A DNA stretch of 44,254 bases from Cephaloticoccus primus (GTDB taxonomy: Bacteria; Verrucomicrobiota; Verrucomicrobiia; Opitutales; Opitutaceae). Shown in pieces: positions 41,880 through 44,254 of this stretch. Location: contig NZ_LSZQ01000069.1 of assembly GCF_001580015.1 (NCBI RefSeq), positions 1 through 44,254 on the forward strand, in the 5' to 3' direction. The notes beneath the pieces were generated by a model. That model was not told the DNA's origin, did not search any database, and was given only the letters and a program-made list of their open reading frames with translations. How positions within the stretch are numbered: position 1 is the stretch's first letter; every line of letters starts with the position of its first letter. A program made the position numbers and the translations under genes.

Positions 41880-42045
41880 AGCGGCGGCACTCTAGTGCAG
41901 AAACTGTACTCAAGTCCACGCAGCAACTGCCGCCGCCCGCGTGTATTTACGCTTCTGTTAACAGGTAGTAAGCCAGCCGCAAAATCAGGCCTCCGGCTCA
42001 GTTCGCATTTGCTTTGGGCGTCAGCTTTGGCCTGATCCACCGGCG

Positions 42046-42837
42046 ATGAACCCCACGCAGATATCTGTAAATCTCTACTCGCAGCGCGAGAGACTGAAGA
42101 CGCCCCAGGACTTTGCCGCGGGCATGAAGAGACTGGCCGAGATCGGCTTCAAATCCGTGCAGCTCAGCGGTGTTGATTTTGAGATGATGAGCGAGGCCGA
42201 CTTCGTTCGCGTCTGCGGTGACAGCGGCATCACCATCACCGCGACGCACCTGATCGGCACTGACGACCTGGACGCGCCGCAGAAGTGTATCGACCGGCTC
42301 GGCAAGCTCGGCGTCACGCAGGATGCCTATGCGTACCCGGCGGGCGTGAATTTTGGCGAGCAGGACTCGATTGACCGCTGGCTTGTGAAGCTCGAAGCCG
42401 CGAACCAGGCCTACAAAAAAGCGGGCATCACCCTGAGCTACCACAACCACCATCTGGAGTTCATCAAAAGCCGCGGGAAGACCGTCCAGCAGCGCATTTT
42501 TGACGAGACCACGCTCGCCTTCGAGATCGACACTTACTGGGTCCAGGCAGGTGGGGAAAGTCCGCTGACCTGGGTGAAAAAGTGCGCCGAAGCGGGCCGC
42601 CTGCCGCTACTCCACCTGAAGGACTTTCGCATCGGGATCGATGCGACGACTGGCGGGGCGGTTGCCCAGTTTGCCGAGCTCGGCGCGGGCGGCATCGAGT
42701 TTGCGCCGATTATTGCCGCTGCCGAAGCAAACGGCTGCCTGTCGTATATCATTGAGCAAGATAATGCTTATGGGCGCGACGAGTTCGAGGCCGCTGCCGA
42801 AAGCTTCGGCTACCTGCGCGATAATTTCGTGCGTTAA
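42046..42837 (+). CDS. Sugar phosphate isomerase/epimerase (AP endonuclease 2-type TIM barrel)
   Basis: A 263-residue protein of the xylose isomerase-like TIM-barrel superfamily. Expected metal-site landmarks are LSYHNHHLEF, the Asp in AFEIDTYWV, LPLLHLKDF and the C-terminal Glu in YIIEQDNAYG. These enzymes bind a divalent metal and isomerise or epimerise sugars, keto-sugars or inositols. The N-terminus starts directly in strand 1 (ISVNLYSQRE), with no export signal. It is followed after 131 bases by a ThuA-family gene. Proteins of both families occur together in routes that handle 3-keto-glycosides, so a keto-sugar substrate is plausible (inference). Confidence 0.86.
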   Translation: MNPTQISVNLYSQRERLKTPQDFAAGMKRLAEIGFKSVQLSGVDFEMMSEADFVRVCGDSGITITATHLIGTDDLDAPQKCIDRLGKLGVTQDAYAYPAGVNFGEQDSIDRWLVKLEAANQAYKKAGITLSYHNHHLEFIKSRGKTVQQRIFDETTLAFEIDTYWVQAGGESPLTWVKKCAEAGRLPLLHLKDFRIGIDATTGGAVAQFAELGAGGIEFAPIIAAAEANGCLSYIIEQDNAYGRDEFEAAAESFGYLRDNFVR

Positions 42838-42861
42838 ATAGGCCTTAACTTGCTTTCCCTT

Positions 42862-42889
42862 CGGCGTGTGTCTTGTTGGACACACGCCG
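42862..42889 (+). terminator. Perfect 11-pair hairpin after the isomerase gene
   Basis: CGGCGTGTGTC (42862-42872) pairs perfectly with GACACACGCCG (42879-42889) around a TTGTTG loop, 24 bases after the isomerase stop. No U-run follows, but stability and place favour a termination role. Confidence 0.55.
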
Positions 42890-42918
42890 CGACTACCCCG
42901 CTCTTTAGTTACTCCCCG

Positions 42919-42940
42919 ATACACGGGGATCCCTGTATAA
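42919..42940 (+). promoter_or_regulatory. Dyad upstream of ThuA gene
   Basis: ATACACGGG and CCCTGTAT form an imperfect inverted repeat (one bulged base) 29-50 bases before the ThuA start. The same elements, CCCGTGTAT and ATACAGGG, recur fused at 43688-43702 upstream of the next gene. A shared regulator is inferred. Confidence 0.45.
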
Positions 42941-42968
42941 CCCAAAACCCTGAAAACTGGTACCCAAA

Positions 42969-43631
42969 ATGAATAAACTAATATTAAAAGCCCTTATTTT
43001 CTGGGGCGGCTGGGCTGGCCACCAACCGAAAGAATGTGCCGATATTGTAGCCCAGATGCTCGTCGAAGAAGGCTTCGTGGTATATGTCGAAGAAGGCACG
43101 CAAGCTCTTGCTAAGCACGATTTGAGTGAGTTTAACCTCATTGTTCCTATGGTAACAATGGGTAAGTTTGAAGGCGATCAAGCCTCCAAACTGCTGAACG
43201 CTGTAAAAAACGGTGTAGGTATTGCGGGTTTCCACGGCGGGGCGGGTGATAGTTTCCGGGATCACACGAGTTATCAGTATATGATCGGAGGCCAGTGGGT
43301 TGCTCACCCCGGAAACAAGATCCACTATACGGTTAACATCACCAAGCCCAGTGATCCGATTGTCGCAGGGCTCTCTGATTTTGCTTACATGTCGGAACAA
43401 TACTACATGCATGTAGATCCGTCTAACGAAGTGCTGGCGACGACCACCTTTACCGGCGAACATGATTTCTGGATAGAGGGCACAGTGATGCCCGTGGTCT
43501 GGAAGCGCCACTATGGGAAAGGGCGTGTGTTTTACTCTTCACTCGGGCACGATCCGAAAGAGTTTGAGGTACCGGAAATGCGCGAAATCTTTCGCCGCGG
43601 CATGCTCTGGGCCGCCGGCGTTATTAGGTGA
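42969..43631 (+). CDS. ThuA-domain protein
   Basis: A 220-residue single-domain protein of the ThuA family (class I glutamine amidotransferase-like fold). Seen are LIFWGGWAGHQPKE at the N-terminus, LIVPMVTMGK, AGFHGGAGDSF at the nucleophile-elbow position (no Cys there, as is normal for ThuA), FWIEGTVMPVVWKRHYGKGRVFYSSLGHD and the closing MLWAAGVIR. ThuA was first linked to trehalose and keto-disaccharide use in rhizobia; verrucomicrobial genomes carry many copies. No signal peptide is present, so it is cytoplasmic. G+C is lower here than in the central part of the window. Confidence 0.88.
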   Translation: MNKLILKALIFWGGWAGHQPKECADIVAQMLVEEGFVVYVEEGTQALAKHDLSEFNLIVPMVTMGKFEGDQASKLLNAVKNGVGIAGFHGGAGDSFRDHTSYQYMIGGQWVAHPGNKIHYTVNITKPSDPIVAGLSDFAYMSEQYYMHVDPSNEVLATTTFTGEHDFWIEGTVMPVVWKRHYGKGRVFYSSLGHDPKEFEVPEMREIFRRGMLWAAGVIR

Positions 43632-43641
43632 CGTGTGTTAC

Positions 43642-43669
43642 GGCCGTGCTCCCGGTGGGGCGCACGGCC
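43642..43669 (+). terminator. Hairpin after ThuA gene
   Basis: GGCCGTGC (43642-43649) pairs perfectly with GCACGGCC (43662-43669) around a 12-base loop and is followed by CTTGTTGT. It starts ten bases after the ThuA stop and is a likely, though not classical, terminator. Confidence 0.5.
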
Positions 43670-43687
43670 CTTGTTGTCGCAGTGCTT

Positions 43688-43702
43688 CCCGTGTATACAG
43701 GG
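43688..43702 (+). promoter_or_regulatory. Palindromic site before the last gene
   Basis: CCCGTGTATACAGGG is a 15-base dyad with one mismatched pair and a perfect TGTATACA core, 78 bases before the start of the truncated gene. Its halves match the dyad at 42919-42940. Confidence 0.45.
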
Positions 43703-43780
43703 TGCCCGTTTTAACACCATCTGCCTCCCGAGCCCCAAACAAAAACAAGCGCAAGCGGTAGCCCTCTACCCTAAGAACTT

Positions 43781-44254
43781 ATGAAACTGATAAATTCAAT
43801 TCTACTATCCATAATCGCTCTGCTTCCCCTAGCAGCCCACACAGCCGAGAAGAGAGTCACCATATTTACATCTGAGGGCTACGAAAAAGAGCTCGTTATA
43901 GACGTCCCTAGTCAACTCATGGGACAAGAAGAGCACTACACCAAGGCATACATACTAAATTATATGAGGTGGTGGAATATGGGAGTTGGAACCACAAAAA
44001 GAAACGCACGAAAATACCAGTTCGACTTAACTCATTTCAATGAAAATACCCCACCACGACAGATCTCACGCCAAGCTGAGGCTGCTGCGGATCGCCATTT
44101 TTCAAAGGACGACTTCTGGGCGAAAGTGGTTGCAGAAGGGGATAGATTTATTAATGATATAAACCACAAATCAGACAGTTCTGAAACCGGAATGGTTAGT
44201 TTATCAATCAAACCGACTGGGGGGGGGGGGGGGAAAAAAATTTTAAAAAACCAA
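43781..44254 (+). CDS. Secreted protein of unknown function, 3' end missing
   Basis: The frame opens with ATG at 43781 and runs to the right edge; 158 codons are visible, of which the last dozen are doubtful because of a poly-G run. A signal peptide is clear (MKLINSILLSIIALLPLAAHTA). The mature part starts EKRVTIFTSEGYEKELVIDV and has two Trp in MRWWNMG and a FSKDDFWAKV segment. No family was recognised. G+C is low compared with the rest of the window. The frame was read by hand and has no internal stop. It lies 149 bases after the ThuA gene and may share its regulation through the dyad at 43688-43702. Confidence 0.6.
   Translation, partial: MKLINSILLSIIALLPLAAHTAEKRVTIFTSEGYEKELVIDVPSQLMGQEEHYTKAYILNYMRWWNMGVGTTKRNARKYQFDLTHFNENTPPRQISRQAEAAADRHFSKDDFWAKVVAEGDRFINDINHKSDSSETGMVSLSIKPTGGGGGKKILKNQ
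44219..44233. other. Poly-G run at contig end, probable artefact
   Basis: Fifteen consecutive G are followed by short A and T runs (AAAAAAATTTTAAAAAA) up to the right edge. This fits no coding or regulatory pattern and looks like a low-quality read end left in the assembly. Confidence 0.7.

Overview
The window reads as a GC-rich chromosomal contig of a Gram-negative bacterium, most likely a member of the Verrucomicrobiota (class Opitutae, Opitutales-like). This placement is inference. It rests on a PEP-CTERM surface protein of the Opitutae style, a heptose adenylyltransferase (an LPS core enzyme), several Tat-signal aldo/keto reductases, cytoplasmic GH36 enzymes, and a ThuA protein beside a TIM-barrel sugar isomerase. 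No rRNA, tRNA, CRISPR array, insertion sequence or origin was recognised. No gene-free stretch exceeds about 300 bases; the longest, 25245-25537, holds the vapB operator and a decayed reductase fragment.

Layout. 1-3.6 kb: truncated PEP-CTERM protein, grpE-dnaJ, and an ADP-heptose pathway gene. 3.8-9.4 kb: COG0523 metallochaperone GTPase with a long His-rich segment (minus strand), rsmG, a YeiH-family exporter with its LysR regulator and a 15-bp inverted-repeat operator, and an Abi-like HEPN protein. 9.4-17.4 kb: a minus-strand copper/silver efflux operon (Cys-rich exported protein, CusB with a C-terminal DUF3347-like domain, CusA, CopA-type ATPase) behind a palindromic promoter site. 17.5-20.9 kb: lipB-lipA on the minus strand, divergent from lysS. 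21-33.7 kb: an accessory carbohydrate region. 33.8-41.9 kb: an NTT/Tlc-related carrier, a PdxR/MocR regulator divergent from a BenE-yggS-acetyltransferase transcription unit, a cytoplasmic DkgA-like reductase, a small membrane protein and a universal stress protein. 42-44.25 kb: sugar isomerase/epimerase, ThuA and a truncated secreted protein in lower-GC DNA, ending in a poly-G run that looks like a sequencing artefact.

The most distinctive part is 22-33.7 kb. An AraC regulator and a secreted hydrolase lead into an alternating array of three paralogous Tat-signal aldo/keto reductases and two paralogous cytoplasmic GH36 alpha-galactosidase-like enzymes, in the order AKR1 - vapBC - decayed AKR fragment - SDR - SDR - GH36a - AKR2 - GH36b - AKR3. 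The two GH36 genes share an almost identical 5' end and leader, diverge, then share another nearly identical patch, as expected from tandem duplication plus gene conversion. All three reductases keep the catalytic Asp-Tyr-Lys-His tetrad, so they are probably active enzymes although they carry export signals. A working model (inference) is redox modification of galactosides or their products in the periplasm, with hydrolysis and two SDR steps in the cytoplasm. The isomerase-ThuA pair at the right end belongs to families linked to keto-sugar metabolism.

A second candidate for new biology is the PdxR-like regulator / BenE-family transporter / YggS cluster. Its gene content suggests that the transporter may handle a vitamin B6 compound rather than benzoate.
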